DNA of 5,183 nt from CAYUFF01 sp964444075 (lineage in GTDB: Archaea; Aenigmatarchaeota; Aenigmatarchaeia; CG10238-14; SCSR01): the NCBI GenBank assembly GCA_964444075.1, contig CAYUFF010000051.1:1-5183 (forward strand). Direction: 5' to 3'. A model generated the notes under the pieces. The model worked only from the letters and a program-made list of their open reading frames with translations. It was not told where the DNA came from and searched no databases. How positions within the stretch are numbered: the first letter of the stretch is position 1; each line of letters begins with the position of its first letter. Below, piece by piece: positions 5,073-5,183 of the stretch. A program made the translations under genes and the position numbers.

Positions 5073-5183
5073 GGGGTTTCTACTCGATATACTTGAAGCA
5101 GGCAACAGAATTATCGATTTCACAAAGAACTTATCATACGAAGAATTTGTATGAAGACATAAAAACACAGGACGCTGTATTAC
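5053..5183 (+). pseudogene. hepT: HepT/DUF86 HEPN toxin-like gene, frameshifted and partial
   Basis: HepT-type HEPN proteins are RNases or toxins paired with MntA nucleotidyltransferase antitoxins. From 5053 the frame reads ISRTGDKGFLLDILEAGNRI, then IDFTKNLSYEEFV, and stops at TGA 5152. The frame one base later (from 5153) continues EDIKTQDAVL to the window edge. Joined, this gives the characteristic 'DILEA...I..FT..LSYEEF.EDIKTQDAV' of the DUF86 N-terminal half. A single extra base around 5146-5152 explains the break, and it is not in a long homopolymer. No ATG, GTG or TTG occurs in frame between the upstream TAA (5047) and the break. The likely first codon is ATC 5053, either a mutated ATG or a sign of another indel. 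The RNase motif (Rx4-6H) would lie beyond the edge and cannot be judged. No mntA lies upstream, where it often sits. The gene is either a decaying toxin gene or an error-laden contig end. Confidence 0.7.

Noticed and set aside
5012..5183. deoC read-through past TGA 5012, open after a second TGA to the window edge
   Set aside because: DeoC is complete at 230 residues. Two TGAs occur within five codons, and the region is better explained by hepT in another frame.
1..5183. CRISPR arrays, tRNA or rRNA genes, insertion sequences
   Set aside because: No regularly spaced repeats, tRNA arms, rRNA segments, transposase motifs or terminal inverted repeats were seen on either strand.

Overview
The window looks like part of an archaeal chromosome, probably from a thermophile. 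The evidence is the archaeal style of the PRPP synthetase, the isoaspartyl methyltransferase and the AlkA-like glycosylase. Heavy use of AGG/AGA for arginine and ATA for isoleucine also fits. Several genes have an A/T-rich TATA-like element about 25-30 bases before the start codon with no good Shine-Dalgarno, as in leaderless archaeal transcripts. I cannot name the lineage from sequence alone. A run of 100 Ns (1787-1886) shows that this is a scaffolded draft assembly.

Layout. A MazG-type NTP pyrophosphohydrolase gene (+, about 107-398) is frame-broken inside its first metal-binding motif. It faces a Nudix hydrolase (-, 880-437) whose frame carries one internal TGA. A small two-helix membrane protein of unknown function (+, 1079-1666) ends in a TGA, after which the same frame stays open and protein-like for 32 codons. 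The N gap follows. Next is an AlkA/HhH-GPD DNA glycosylase (+, about 1888-2680), split by at least one single-base indel and with its N-terminus lost in the gap. Protein-L-isoaspartate O-methyltransferase (-, 3345-2686) converges on it with a 5-base spacer. A 36-base divergent promoter region separates pcm from ribose-phosphate pyrophosphokinase (prs, +, 3382-4290). Deoxyribose-phosphate aldolase (deoC, +, 4322-5014) follows. At the right edge is the start of a HepT/DUF86 HEPN toxin-like gene (+, 5053 to the edge). It has a single-base frameshift and no ordinary start codon, and no long ORF reports it.

How the genes fit together. Four genes are maintenance or repair functions: MazG and Nudix (nucleotide-pool cleaning), AlkA-like glycosylase (base excision) and PCM (repair of aged protein). 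The other metabolic pair, prs and deoC, handles phosphorylated pentoses: ribose 5-phosphate to PRPP, and 2-deoxyribose 5-phosphate to acetaldehyde plus glyceraldehyde 3-phosphate. The grouping makes sense for a hot-living cell, but a shared regulon is inference.

The most striking feature is the uneven spread of coding breaks. mazG, Nudix, the glycosylase and hepT each have at least one, while the 2.3 kb holding pcm, prs and deoC has none. Motifs on both sides of each break are well preserved, so draft-sequence errors or very recent mutation are more likely than old decay. I found no convincing new multi-gene system. The best leads are the hidden hepT fragment with a hairpin over its start and the two in-frame TGA codons.
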